From Prorocentrum cordatum (taxonomy: Eukaryota; Sar; Dinophyceae; Prorocentrales; Prorocentraceae), in assembly GCA_963575745.1 (NCBI GenBank), contig CAUYUJ010014548.1, forward strand, positions 212,981 through 276,980: a DNA stretch of 64,000 nt, in the 5' to 3' direction. Position 1 is the first letter of the stretch. Each line of letters starts with the position of its first letter. Of this stretch, positions 32,018 to 41,439 are shown piece by piece. Under the pieces are notes generated by a model, which saw nothing but the letters and a program-made list of their open reading frames with translations, did not search any database and was not told where the DNA came from. The position numbers and the translations under genes are program-made.

Positions 32018-32138
32018 GGCACCTCGGCCGTCCGCGGCTCGCCCGAGACTCCACGCCGCCGCGGCCTGGCCCTGCCCTGCGTGGCGCGAACCCCCCTCGC
32101 GGCGCGAACCGCGCGAGCTTCGCGCGAGCGCCTCGAGC

Positions 32139-32175
32139 CTTGAGCCAAAATGGCTTGAGCCAAAATGGCTACGGA
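32139..32175 (-). other. Tandem DinoSL relic (full 22 nt plus truncated 15 nt)
   Basis: On the minus strand 32175-32154 is a perfect DinoSL (T-CCGTAGCC..GGCTCAAG). It is followed at once by CCATTTTGGCTCAAG (32153-32139), which is SL positions 8-22. The truncation starts exactly after the SL's own internal TAG. That is what results if an old genomic SL served as 3' splice acceptor in a second round of trans-splicing, so the lineage has been through at least two mRNA-to-DNA cycles. Confidence 0.95.
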
Positions 32176-32193
32176 TTCTCCAGAGGCCGTCTT
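32176..32193 (-). repeat. Target-site duplication, 5' side of metacaspase retrocopy
   Basis: TTCTCCAGAGGCCGTCTT abuts the first base of the SL relic with no gap. Confidence 0.9.
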
Positions 32194-32807
32194 GGGCCCA
32201 CTGTCAGCCCTCTTGGAATATTTCCGCGCCATGCTGGGGACATGTTGGGGCCCTCTTGGGCTGCTGTAACAGCTTCACGGATCCTATGAGTCTCATTGGA
32301 AGCCATCTGGAACCCAAAAGTGGGCACGGCAACGATGCTAAGAATGCTGATGAGTTCCTCTGATGTTCCCACACGTTGTCATTCGGGAATTAACCTTGGA
32401 ATTATATGGTTGCCTGGTGTGGCCGTCTTGGAGTGAATTAAGAATGCCATGGGCCCTTCATGAGCTTCCCTGACCCTTGAGTCCTGAGGGCCAAGGGGGG
32501 CACAATCGGTTGCGGAAGAAGGGCATGCCCAGGAAGAGACAATGAGTGCCGAGATAACACGAGAGGGGGGTCGGAGGGCCACTGTGGGTTGCTAAGAAGG
32601 GGGAGGGCGCCATTAGCGAATTCGGTGGTAGGAGGCCACAGCGAAATATAATCTCCTGGCCGCCCCTAGGGGGGGGATTGGTCATCGGCAACCTATTATC
32701 CGAGTGCACGTTCCTCCCCACACAAAAAAACGCACACGCATTCCTAAAACACATTGACAGAATTGCGCCACGATAGACGGTACTTGCTGTGCTCTATCCG
32801 CCACCGT
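32194..32807. other. No gene recognised
   Basis: Continuation of the short-period CCTCTTGG repeat into which the retrocopy inserted (to about 32260), then unremarkable DNA. Confidence 0.4.
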
Positions 32808-33520
32808 GCCGCAGGGCACAGAGTGGGCGTGTCCCCAGGTTCTGGGCCCAATCCTCTGAGCCCCAGTCCTCACTCCTGAGGAATCTGTAAAAGGGTTCAG
32901 AGCCCAAATCTCCTGGGGCGCGTGGCGCGGTTCCCCTGGGCCTTGCCGAGTGTCCCCGCGCCGCTTGTTCGGCCTCAAGAGGGCCCCAAGACGGGCCAAG
33001 AGGGCCCCAAGAAGCCCCAACGTCGGACCAAGAGGGCCCCGAGTCGCCGAACGATCGCTCCAAGACGCTCAAGATGGCCCCAAGACGACCCAAGAGGCCT
33101 CCAAGACGGCCCAAGGGACCTCCATGAGGCCTCCCAAGAAGGCCCCAATATGCCAAAACCATTGTTTTGTTTCCGCAGGATTTTGTCAAATTTTTGCGTT
33201 CTCGCCTTTTCAGCTTCCCGACGCTCCCAGACGGTCGGTCTTAGAGGCCCCCAAGACCGCCCCAAGACGGCCCAACGCCAAAACGGCACAAGACGGCGGC
33301 CCCAAGACGGTCCAAGAGGCGCCCAAGATGGCCCAAGAGGCCCAAACGACGGCTCCAAGAGGGCGACCAGATGGGGAACCCGACCGGACATTTCGAGTCC
33401 TCGGCCGCGAGGGGTCCTCAGGAAGCCCCAAGACGCCCCCAAGGGGCCCCAAGAGACCCCAAACGGACCCCAAGAGGCGTCCAAACTGACTCCAAGAGGC
33501 CCCGAGAAGTCTGGCACGCG
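32808..33520. repeat. CCAAGAGG-type short-period repeat element
   Basis: Homologous to 14460-15215: the same head (CAGGGCACAGAGTGGGCGTG, CTCACTCCTGAGG) and the same internal GCGTTCTCGCC..AGCTTCCCGACGCTCCC block in a background of GGCCCCAAGACGGCCCAAG units. Confidence 0.65.
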
Positions 33521-34160
33521 GTTCTAACGAACATCAAATAGGCTTCATACCAACAACCCAGGTACGGTGGCGGGATGGGGCGATGGCCATTAGATAGTTC
33601 ACGTGCGCAAGCACACGCAACCACTTACGTGTTCATGAACGTCCGCAAAAATATACAGTTGTGTGTATACAATCGCCGGCCCACACGCACACCTGGCCTT
33701 CACGTTTGTCCGAGTGGGGCCGAACAGCGAAAAGTGTGATCGAGCGACGACCCGAAGAATGGCAGGGCAACGCCACATTCACACTCCTGGCTTCTGGCTA
33801 AAACCGCCAGCGAAAGTAATACGAAGATATGCGCTGCAACCGTAGCTCCGTGATGGGGGTTTTACTCTCTTCGGGGGCGCGCAAGCATGGATTAGCGATC
33901 CATTAGGGGGCCACGCGCGAACCCTACCCCTACCCCCCACGATTTCTGAGGGGGAAAGGGAGGGTTCGCGTCTGGCTCCTTATCCATGGATTTGGCGCGC
34001 AGTAAGTCCATGGACCGGGGGGGGTGCCCTCCCTAAAATGCGGCCGGTGCCGCCTCGTTCGGCGGCGGAAATCCGAGATTTCCCACGGAAACGGGACCCG
34101 TCGCTAATCCACGCCCCCTGGATCCCTGTTTGCGATCGCCTGATATTTCTTCCATTCTCA
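33521..34160. other. No gene recognised
   Basis: Unique-looking DNA containing a short imperfect palindrome around CTACCCCTACCCCC..GGGGGAAAGGGAGGG (about 33917-33965). No supported gene. Confidence 0.4.
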
Positions 34161-34167
34161 AGAAGGT

Positions 34168-34236
34168 GCTGATGAGATGGAGTATGCGTTTGGCAGCGCA
34201 GACGGAACCAGGGTGGATATCAAAAACAGCGGAGGC
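34168..34236 (+). repeat. Direct repeat, partner of 34690-34755
   Basis: About 65 bp (GAGTATGCGTTTGGCAGCGC..GATATCAAAAACAGCGGAGG) repeated ~520 bp downstream. Both copies keep the same open phase (FGSADGTxVDIKNSGG), which may be chance or a coding remnant. Confidence 0.5.
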
Positions 34237-34522
34237 ATGCATCCCGGGTATTTGGAGTCCCGAAACGGTGCGGTGACAGACCGTGCGGTGACCTCGAGAT
34301 CCCCACTGCACGGTCCGTCACCGCACGGACTTGGGACCTCGGAGGCCCGTCGCCCGAGACGTCCTCGGAGAACGGCCCGAGTCCGAAAACCGTGCGGAGA
34401 CCCCGAGTCCCCACCGCCTCACCACACGGTGTGGTCACCACCCCATTTGGGGGCCCCTGAATAAAGTGTAGCTTTCCACCGCCCCTGGCACCGGAATAGA
34501 AGAAACAACGGAATAATCAGAA

Positions 34523-34663
34523 ACTTTTGGCGCTCCGCGCGGATTTCTTGGATCTGTGCCGGACCCACCTCCCTGCCGCGCGGAGCGTGCCAGGGGCGGC
34601 GCCAGAGGCGCCGCTGGGGGGGCCCAGCGCGGATCCAAGAAATCCGCGCGGAGCGCCAACAGT
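34523..34663. repeat. Fold-back palindrome, GCGCGGAT family (best copy)
   Basis: 32-bp arms with one mismatch: ACTTTTGGCGCTCCGCGCGG.. on the left and ..CCGCGCGGAGCGCCAACAGT on the right, with a GGCGCCAGAGGCGCC inner palindrome. 141 bp, no coding capacity. Confidence 0.75.
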
Positions 34664-34689
34664 TGATGTTTATAGCGTTCTCTCTTCTT

Positions 34690-34755
34690 GGAGAGACGGA
34701 GTATGAGTTCGGCAGCGCAGACGGAACATGTGTGGATATCAAAAACAGCGGAGGC
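34690..34755 (+). repeat. Direct repeat, partner of 34168-34236
   Basis: GAGTATGAGTTCGGCAGCGC..GATATCAAAAACAGCGGAGG, located directly after the fold-back element. Confidence 0.5.
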
Positions 34756-34769
34756 AGACATATGGAGTC

Positions 34770-34957
34770 CCAGAGATCCGATGTCGTGATGTTTTCAATG
34801 CAGGGTCCCCGGAAGTCTCGACCCATTCCCCAGGACTGGCTTTTCGTCCTGAGTCGTTTTTGCAGTCCTGGGGCCCGGCGAGGGTCGCTAGAGGGCGAAA
34901 ATAAAAATTAAAAAAAAACTCCGTCTTGATTTTTTCCATGCGTTGGAGGTCTGGGGT
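34770..34957 (-). repeat. Family B element
   Basis: Reverse copy with AGATCCGATGTCGTGAT, GGTCCCCGGAAGTCTCGACC and CCATGCGTTGGAGGTCTGGG. Confidence 0.6.
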
Positions 34958-35041
34958 AGCTTATCCCACCGCCCCGGGGCACAGGAACGGGAAGCATCGC
35001 CACAGGTCCGCGGGCGAGACCAGGGCGGATCAGAGGCGAGC

Positions 35042-35150
35042 CACCGCCTCCTCCTCCTCCTCCTCCTCCTCCTCCTCCTCCTCCTCCGCCTCCTCCTCCT
35101 CCTCCCCCTCCTCCTCCTCCTCCTCCTCCTCCTCCTCCTCCTCCTCCCAG
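35042..35150. repeat. (CCT)n microsatellite
   Basis: CCT tract. The flanks (about 34958-35035 and 35153-35260) repeat CACCGCCCC.GGGCAC.GGAA..AG..CGCCACAGGTC..CGGCGAGACCAG, so flank and tract are duplicated. Confidence 0.85.
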
Positions 35151-35336
35151 AAGGAGGGGTAGCTTCCCACCGCCCCCGGGCACCGGAACAAGAAGTACCG
35201 CCACAGGTCTGCCGGCGAGACCAGCGCGGAGAAGAGGTGGGCCACCGCCTCCCCGGCCTCCAGCAGCCCACCTCGGTGAGCGGCGGGCACCGGGCAAGGG
35301 GCCAGCACGACGCGCGCGGGAAGCTGTAGAGGGACA

Positions 35337-35500
35337 GGAGGAGGAGGAGGAGGAGGAGGAGGAGGAGGAGGAGGAGGAGGAGGAGGAAGAGGAGGAGGAG
35401 GAGGAGGAGGAGGAGGAGGAGGAGCAGGAGGAAGAGGAGGAGGAGGAGGGGAGGAGGAGAGGAGGAGGAGGGGAGGAGGAGGAGGAGGGGGAGGGAGAGC
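35337..35500. repeat. (GGA)n microsatellite
   Basis: Opposite-strand partner of the CCT tract ~190 bp upstream. Together they could form a stem. Confidence 0.85.
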
Positions 35501-35577
35501 CCCGAGGGCCCGAGGGAGCGGAAGCGAAGGAGAAAGGAACGGGGGGGGAGGCGGGAGGTGCACGGGGAATCCCGGGG

Positions 35578-35770
35578 ATGTCGGGTCTTCTCTCCAAAAA
35601 GATGCCCCTGGCATGTCGGGGATGTCGGGCGTTCTCACATAATGCCCCTGGGATGCCGGGGGAATGCCGGGGATGTCGGGGGAATGCCGGGGATGCCGGG
35701 AATGCATAATGCCCCTGGGATGTCGAAAAGATGCCCCTGGGATGCCGGGGGCATGCCGGGGACGTCGGGC
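35578..35770. repeat. Tandem repeat of ATGCCCCTGGGATGCCGGGG-like units
   Basis: Nested 12-bp (ATGCCGGGGGA) and ~45-bp periods (GATGCCCCTGGGATG..GTCGGGCGTTCTCACAT). Confidence 0.7.
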
Positions 35771-36640
35771 GCTCTCGCATCACAAGTCGCGCGCGTGGCG
35801 GCCCTTCGGGGGCCCCCCTCCGACGATGCGCCTCCCGGCGAAGTCCTGGCCCCAGACGTGCGCCGCCCTGCTTCTCTTTATAAGGCGGCGCCCTTGCCGT
35901 GCCGGCCCTTGCCCCGGGACCAGGTTTTTTCGCCCCGAGTCTCTTTTTTGTTATGGTGGATGGTCCCGAGGCCCTGCGATAGGGCCCTCCGAAGCCGAAA
36001 ATATAACAAAAACACGCCCGTCGGGAGGTTCCAACGACGCGACCACGTCGGGGGCAGCGTCGGGCGGGAGAGGGTTCTGCCACCGGGCGCGGCCGTCGGG
36101 CTCCCCGCGAGCGCGCCCCCACAGGAGCGCCACCATGAGGGTCCTATAGAGCGGCCGAGGCCCGAGGCCTCCACGGGCTGGCAGGAGCCGAGACTGCCCC
36201 CCAAAACCGGCCCCAACAGCGGGCCCAGGCGCTGCCTGCGCAGAGGAGGCCACAGGCAGCCCCGGGAGAGGCCCCAATGCGCCCGATGTGATGACTTCCA
36301 GATGCGTCGCGTTCTCTCTTTTTTTGTTTTCGGCCTTCCAGCCGCACCAAGGCGGGGCCCAACGGGTCCCCACGATCGCTCCGAGACAACCAAATCGGGG
36401 GCCTCTATGGGCTCGACAGGCGCCCTAGAAAATTCAACATTCAACTAGCTGTCCCCCCCTAGATCTGTTTCAGCACGAGTTCTTATCGAATGTGCTGCCG
36501 TATTGGCGACCCGACGTGGCATCGCCTGGTTCCTTCAGGACCCCTTTTCTTCATAGTGCACTTGAACAACGGAGCCCTGGACCTCTCTGGGGAAAACCTC
36601 GACACCTCCATCACCCCTCTCCTTTATGGCAACAGCGGGA
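35771..36640. other. No gene; diverged family A/B-like element
   Basis: 35925-36020 resembles the middle of families A/B (CGCCCCGAGTCTC..GGTCCCGAGG..AGGGCCCTCCGAAGCCGAAAAT). No supported gene in the rest. Confidence 0.35.
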
Positions 36641-36645
36641 AACGA

Positions 36646-36712
36646 GAAAGAGAGAGAGAGAGAGAGATAGAGAGAGCGAGAGAGAGAGAGAGAGAGAGAG
36701 ACAGGGACACAA
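36646..36712. repeat. (GA)n microsatellite
   Basis: GAGAGA tract just left of the second retrocopy. Confidence 0.9.
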
Positions 36713-36732
36713 AAAACAATAACCAGATAGAT

Positions 36733-36747
36733 ACGGAGAGGGCATTG
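36733..36747 (-). repeat. Target-site duplication, 3' side of second retrocopy
   Basis: ACGGAGAGGGCATTG, identical over 15 bp to 38533-38547. Confidence 0.9.
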
Positions 36748-36749
36748 GT

Positions 36750-38472
36750 TTAACTCTTCCAGCGCGCACAGGGCGCGCGTGTGTATGCAGAGAATTTGCC
36801 ACCTCGCTGCCAACACCCAGGACAGATCGCAAGGGGGGCTCCGCGCTCGCGGAGCTGCTCCACTGCCACGGCCTCCCCCACCTGCATCACGCCGTGGTCG
36901 GAGGCAGCGGCCCGATCAGCCGCCACCTGCTGCCGCAGCATGTCGCACGAGCGGGCCTGGCACTTGCGGAGCTTCTCCTCGGCCACCCGATGATGCACCA
37001 TGGCCTGGTCGATGGCGGCTTCGGCAGCCTCCCACCCTGCACTGAGGAAGGAATAGCCGTTCTCGCAAAGCCGCAACAGCTCAGCCTCCGCGAGCCAGAC
37101 TCTCGCCTTGCAGACCTGCGTTGCTTTGCGGTGGCAGCTTTCTCATCGACAGCGCCGAGAAGGGCTTCCAAGTTCGCCTCAGGTCCACGCCTCCATAGAG
37201 GGACGCACCGACGCCAGGCGCTGGGCAAGGCGGCCAAGCAGCGCCCGCCCCGTCCCAGAACACCTCCTTGGGAAGACTGCAGTCGTCCATCCCCTCCACG
37301 CCGTCGAAGTCCGACTCGTCCAGCATGGGGGCCTCCTGGAGCCACTCGCGAGCCACTCGGAGCCACTCGCCAGCACCTGCACTGCCGCGGCGGCTCACGC
37401 GTGGCCTCCAGCTGCGCCTCGAGCAACACGTTGGGCTCCAGCTTCGCCTCCTGCATATCCGTGGGGCGCTCCGAGCTGGGCAACAGGACGTGCTGCCGCT
37501 GCCCCCGCTGAACATAAATACTGGCGTTGGGCTCCTGCTTCGCGTCCAACTTGATGCCCTCGTCGGGCTCGACATCGGTTAACTTCACCTGCAGATCGCT
37601 CGACTCGGCTGGGCCGCCCGACTCCGCTCCTGTCTGCCCCGTGGGCGGGGACCACGCCTCCGAAGAAGGACTCGCCGATGACAGGCGCAGGGACAGGCGG
37701 CCAAGCCGCGCCCGCCGTGCACAGCTCTCCCCGCCCCTCACCAAGGAAATCTTCATCCAACTCCCCAGTCGTCGGCAGCTTCCCGGACGACGGCCGCCCA
37801 CATGCGGCGCCAGCAGGCTCGTCCAGCAGCGCCTCGATGTCAGCACCAGGGCGCACAAGACGCTGGCCCGCGCCCGGCACGAACGGCGGCGCCGCCAACC
37901 ACCAGCAACTCCGGCCATCGCTCGCAGGGGCAGGCCGCTCGCCCGAGAAGTAGGCGCGGCGCCTTCCAGCAGCCGTGGCCGCTGGTGCTGAACAGATTTC
38001 CGCCGTGACGTGCGGGGCCTCCTGCTTCGCGTTGCCATCTGCCGTTGGGTTATCCAGTACGCCCAACTCAGCGCCGCCGGCTGCGCTCTGCATGGCCGCG
38101 GCCCCCCCGAGCCTGGGCCCTCTCGCCGCCTGTCGCAAGGCGGCCGTGGGGGCGCTGCACAAGCTGCCTAGCACGCGAGCCGCACGCATGGCGACGTTGC
38201 GCCGCAGCCTCTGCAGCGCCGTCGGGCTGCGGCCCGCCAGCAGGGCGACCAGCGCGGGAGCGCAAGCCGCCAGGCGGTCCGCTAAGCCGTCGCACCCGGC
38301 CACCGCGTCGAGCGCCCCTAGGGCCGCATCGAAGCCCGCACTGAGCTCCTCCACCTTCGCGCTGAGGCGCTCCACGAGCCTGTCCGACGAGGCCTTGGCC
38401 CGCGCTCGCCGTTGCTGCCGCGACGTGGCTATCGCCTGGCGCCCTCCAGAGGCACCGCCCCGCAGCCATCAT
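36750..38472 (-). pseudogene. Frameshifted copy of an unrecognised coiled-coil/repeat protein
   Basis: First ATG (38472) is 38 nt after the SL. Coding character then moves between phases: 38440-37640 (KVEELSAGFDAALGALDAV, ELDEDFLGEGRGELCTAG), 37640-37385 (DLQVKLTDVEPDEGIKLDAK), 37385-37190 (MLDESDFDGVEGMDDCSLPK), 37190-37125 and 37120-36750 (LSAGWEAAEAAIDQAMVHHR). That requires about five frameshifts. Two segments are internal repeats of each other: ELDEDF..AAWPPVPAPVIGESFFGG and LDESDF..AAWPPCPAPGVGASLYGG. The N-terminal and C-terminal parts have heptad-like Leu/Ala spacing. I recognise no family. Introns are an alternative to frameshifts but are unlikely inside an SL-marked, duplication-flanked cDNA copy. 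Confidence 0.6.
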
Positions 38473-38510
38473 GCTCGCTCCGCCCGCCGCGCCTGGGGGG
38501 GCCGAGCCAG

Positions 38511-38532
38511 CTCGAGCCAAAATGGCCACTGA
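38511..38532 (-). other. DinoSL relic, 3 mismatches
   Basis: Minus strand reads TCAGTGGCCATTTTGGCTCG then AG, matching DinoSL at 19 of 22 positions. It begins exactly where the 15-bp target duplication ends, which fixes it as the 5' end of the inserted cDNA. Confidence 0.85.
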
Positions 38533-38547
38533 ACGGAGAGGGCATTG
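38533..38547 (-). repeat. Target-site duplication, 5' side of second retrocopy
   Basis: ACGGAGAGGGCATTG, same as 36733-36747. Confidence 0.9.
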
Positions 38548-38579
38548 CATGAGAAACCATTGGATCAGGAATTTAGGGT

Positions 38580-38975
38580 CTGGAAGACGCAGGAGCCCTA
38601 GTTGAGCCTTGGCCATGAATATCACCACCGCCCTCATCAGATACGGAATCCTCCAGGGTCTGAAACCTCCTGGGCACATTCCTTAACGAACGGGCCATGG
38701 AAAGCACCGCCGCCCTCATCAGATACGGCAGGTTCGCGTCGTGTCGACCCCGGCTTTGGTTCCTGACAAAGCGGGGATCGTTCAAACTTGAACGATCGGC
38801 CCTTTCAAAGAGGCCAGATCGTTCAAGGATGGGCCGACTCTGGGCCAAAAGCGGCGTTCAACCTTTAACGCCCGTGCTGGGGTCGCCGCCTGTCGACACG
38901 ACGCGAACCTGCCGTAAGGAATCTACCAGGGTCTGGAGCCTCCTGGGCACGTTCAGGAACGAACGCCACCTACGG
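38580..38975. repeat. Duplicated host segment, one copy carrying a family G insertion
   Basis: CGCCCTCATCAGATACGG..CAGGGTCTG.A.CCTCCTGGGCAC.TTC occurs at 38630-38690 (uninterrupted) and at 38708-38725 plus 38917-38970 (split by family G). Confidence 0.7.
38726..38914. repeat. Family G MITE with exact ends and TA duplication
   Basis: 189 bp with perfect 23-bp terminal inverted repeats (CGGCAGGTTCGCGTCGTGTC.. / ..GACACGACGCGAACCTGCCG). It is flanked by TA at 38724-38725 and 38915-38916. The uninterrupted paralogue just upstream (38630-38690) has a single TA here, confirming ends and a 2-bp TA target duplication as in Tc1/mariner-type transposition. Confidence 0.85.
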
Positions 38976-39305
38976 AGAGAGAGAGAGAGAGAGAACAAAA
39001 AAAAAGAAAGAAAGAAAGAAAGAAAGAAAGAGGGACATAAAGAGAGTAGAGACAGAGAGAGAGAGAGAAGGAAATTAATCAAGAAATCTCAATGGAGAGG
39101 GAAGGAGAAACATAACGAGAGGGAGAGAGAGATAGGGAGAGAAAAACAGAGAGAGAAAAGAGAGAGAGAGAGAGAAGGAGAGAGAGAGAGAGCAATAGAG
39201 AGGGAGAGGGAGAGAGAGAGAGAGGGAAAGCGACAAAGAGAGAATGAGAGAAAGAGAGAGAGAGAGAGAAAGAAATAAAGAAAGAGAAAGAGAGAGAGAG
39301 AGAGA
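38976..39305. repeat. (GA)n purine tract
   Basis: GAGAGA with GAAA and GGGA variants. Confidence 0.9.
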
Positions 39306-39420
39306 GCTGGGCGTTCTAAATGCGGGCCGGTGATCAATGGTGGGGAGAAGCGTGCACCCTCTGCGCCCCCTTTCTGCACCTTTCCCCACCCCACCCCGTG
39401 CGTGGCCCCCCCCGTCGCCC

Positions 39421-39490
39421 GAGAGCGAGAGAGAGAGAGAGAGAACAGAAGAGAGAGAGAGAGAGAGAGAAATAGAGAGAACTAACCAAA

Positions 39491-39525
<35 letters not shown>

Positions 39526-39650
39526 CGAAAACAGCAAAACAAAAAAAAAGAGTGAGCAAACCAAAAGAGCGAGCGAGAGAGAGAGAGAGAGAGAGATAGA
39601 GAGAACAAACCGAGAGAGAACGAACCGAGAGAGAGCGAGAGAGAGAAAGC
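39421..39650. repeat. (GA)n purine tract
   Basis: Continues the previous tract after ~115 bp of unique sequence. Confidence 0.9.
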
Positions 39651-39842
39651 GCTGGCCACCGTCGAAGCGCCGCAGGCGCTGCCGCAGCGGCGGCCGCGCG
39701 TGCAGCGGCAGCCCCAGGCGGCCGCTGTCCACCTGGCCCAGGCCGCCGCCGCCGCCGCCGCCGCCGCCGGGCAGCCCCGCCGCCCTCCGGCAGGGCCTAT
39801 CCCGCGGCCTCCGGGCAGCGGCGCAGAGACGCGCCCGGCGCC

Positions 39843-39863
39843 GCAGCCGTCGGGGTCGTCGGG

Positions 39864-39914
<51 letters not shown>

Positions 39915-39929
39915 GTCGTCGTCGTCGTT

Positions 39930-40007
<78 letters not shown>

Positions 40008-40105
40008 CTCGTCGTCGTCGTCGTCCTCGTCCTCGTCGTCCTCGTCCTCGTCGTCGTCCTCGTCGGCGGCGGCGGCGTCGTCGTCGTTGTCGTCGGCCTC
40101 GGAGG
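39843..40105. repeat. (TCG)n microsatellite
   Basis: TCG triplets with TTG, TCC and CGG interruptions. A GC-rich GCCGCCGCC stretch precedes it. Confidence 0.9.
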
Positions 40106-40141
40106 AGGCGAAGGATCCAGGATCGCGTGGCACAGCTTGGG

Positions 40142-40326
40142 TTAGGTCGGGCATGTCCCCCTACAGGCGGATTCTGGACGAAGTAAAAAACAAGTATCCA
40201 ACAAGTACTGAAACATACACAACAAATATTCGGAAAATCGACATGCTCAAGAATACCCGAGAGATCGTCGCAGACTATTTTTCGACTGTTTTTCAATATT
40301 CCTCCTCTGGGGGGGCAGGCCCGACT
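40142..40326. repeat. Family C (hAT-like MITE) element, right end joined to family A
   Basis: Left end TTAGGTCGGGCATGTCC, right end GGGCAGGCCCGACT. It loses its last three bases where family A begins at 40327, so no target duplication can be checked. Confidence 0.7.
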
Positions 40327-40513
40327 CCCAGACCCCCGACGTCATGAATTTCCCATGACGTTGACCCCAGCGGTCTGGACCCTTTCCCCGGGACCGGTTT
40401 TTCGTCCGGAATCGTTTCTTGACGGAACCGAGGACCGGCAAGGGACCCCGAAGGCCAAAAAACATTGAACCCCCCCCCCGTCCTGATTTTGCCATCACTC
40501 GGGGGGGCCTGGG
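40327..40513 (-). repeat. Family A element
   Basis: Complete reverse copy from CCCAGACCCCCGACGTCATG to CTCGGGGGGGCCTGGG, starting exactly at the end of a family C element. Confidence 0.7.
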
Positions 40514-40702
40514 CCCAGAGCGTGGGGGCTGCGCTCCGACGGCCCCCCCAGGAGGCCGGGGCCTCCCGAGGCGGCCTCGGGCGCCACGCGCGCCAGGGCC
40601 GGGGCAGCCGGGGCTGCCCTCGGCTACCCCAGGGGGGCCTGCCGAGGCCCGCCAGCTGTGGAGGCCAGCCAGGGAGAGGGCCTCTGAATTCAAGAAGCTT
40701 TT

Positions 40703-40742
40703 TTTATAATATATATACATATATACATATATATATATATAA
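40703..40742. repeat. (TA)n/(TACA)n microsatellite
   Basis: ATATATACATATATACATAT-type tract. Confidence 0.9.
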
Positions 40743-40744
40743 TG

Positions 40745-41155
40745 ACCTAAACTTTTTTGGGTCCAGAAGCTTGCTTTCAGAGTTCAGGAACAAGTTTGTT
40801 GAATTGCAGAACTGTTTTTTGAGCTCAAGAACCAGCGGCCCAGGCGCTGCTTCTTTGTTTCGTGGTCGTTTTGCTTCTCGTCTTGCTCGACCTGTGTTCT
40901 AGTGCCTCCCTGCCACGACGAGAGACAACACGCGGCCGAAGTCCCGCAGAGCAGAGGTTAGGGCCAGCCCTGGCCGGGGATGTCGGAGCAAAGACGTGAA
41001 CCCCCCCGCGACCGCGGTAAACGGCCTCTTCTTCCGTATGTTGGCGGCGCGCACAAGGGGATAGGGGGAGGGGGGAAGGCTTCTACGAAGGAGGCTGCTC
41101 CTTAGAAGGCGCTGGCCTTACATCTATAGAGAAGGCCCGCGCCTTCTAAGAAGCG
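40745..41155. other. No gene; direct repeat with 41208-41285
   Basis: ACGTGAACCCCCCCGCGACC..GCCTCTTCTTCCGTATG (40995-41040) is repeated as ACGTGAACCTCCCCGCGACC..GCCTCTTCTTCCGCATG at 41215-41260. No supported gene. Confidence 0.45.
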
Positions 41156-41439
41156 AGGGTGCTTCTAAGACGCCCTCCCCCTCCCCCCACCCCCCTCTGC
41201 GCGTGGCTGAAAATACGTGAACCTCCCCGCGACCGCGGTGAGCGGCCTCTTCTTCCGCATGCCTGCTGCCATTTCTCTATGTTGGCCTCCAAAGGGGCCC
41301 GCGCCGCCACGCCCGGACCCGCCTCGAAAGGTCTGTGTCAGAACGGCGCTGTGGGACGGGTGCGGAGCTCGATCTGGATGGAGGAGGAGGAGGAGGAGAA
41401 CGGCACAAAGGAGGAAGAGGAAAAGGAGGAGGAGGAGGC

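Larger units (their letters stand above)
30171..32175 (-). mobile_element. Retroposed, trans-spliced metacaspase cDNA
   Basis: A 2.0-kb processed cDNA on the minus strand. In transcript order it has a full DinoSL plus a 15-nt truncated DinoSL (32175-32139), ~121 nt of 5' UTR, an intronless 292-codon frame (32017-31139), ~960 nt of 3' UTR with a satellite array, and an A8 tail (T run 30171-30178). The 18-bp sequence TTCTCCAGAGGCCGTCTT is duplicated exactly at both edges. The inserted-into sequence is a GCCCTCTTGG-type short-period repeat. Everything needed to call an LINE-style retrocopy is present. Confidence 0.92.
36748..38532 (-). mobile_element. Second SL-marked retrocopy (1.8 kb)
   Basis: Bounded on both sides by the exact 15-bp duplication ACGGAGAGGGCATTG. 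On the 5' side the duplication abuts the first base of a 22-nt SL relic without a gap. There is no A tail at the 3' edge, where the last frame's TAA lies 2-4 nt from the duplication. Either the tail was lost or reverse transcription began inside the transcript. Confidence 0.85.
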
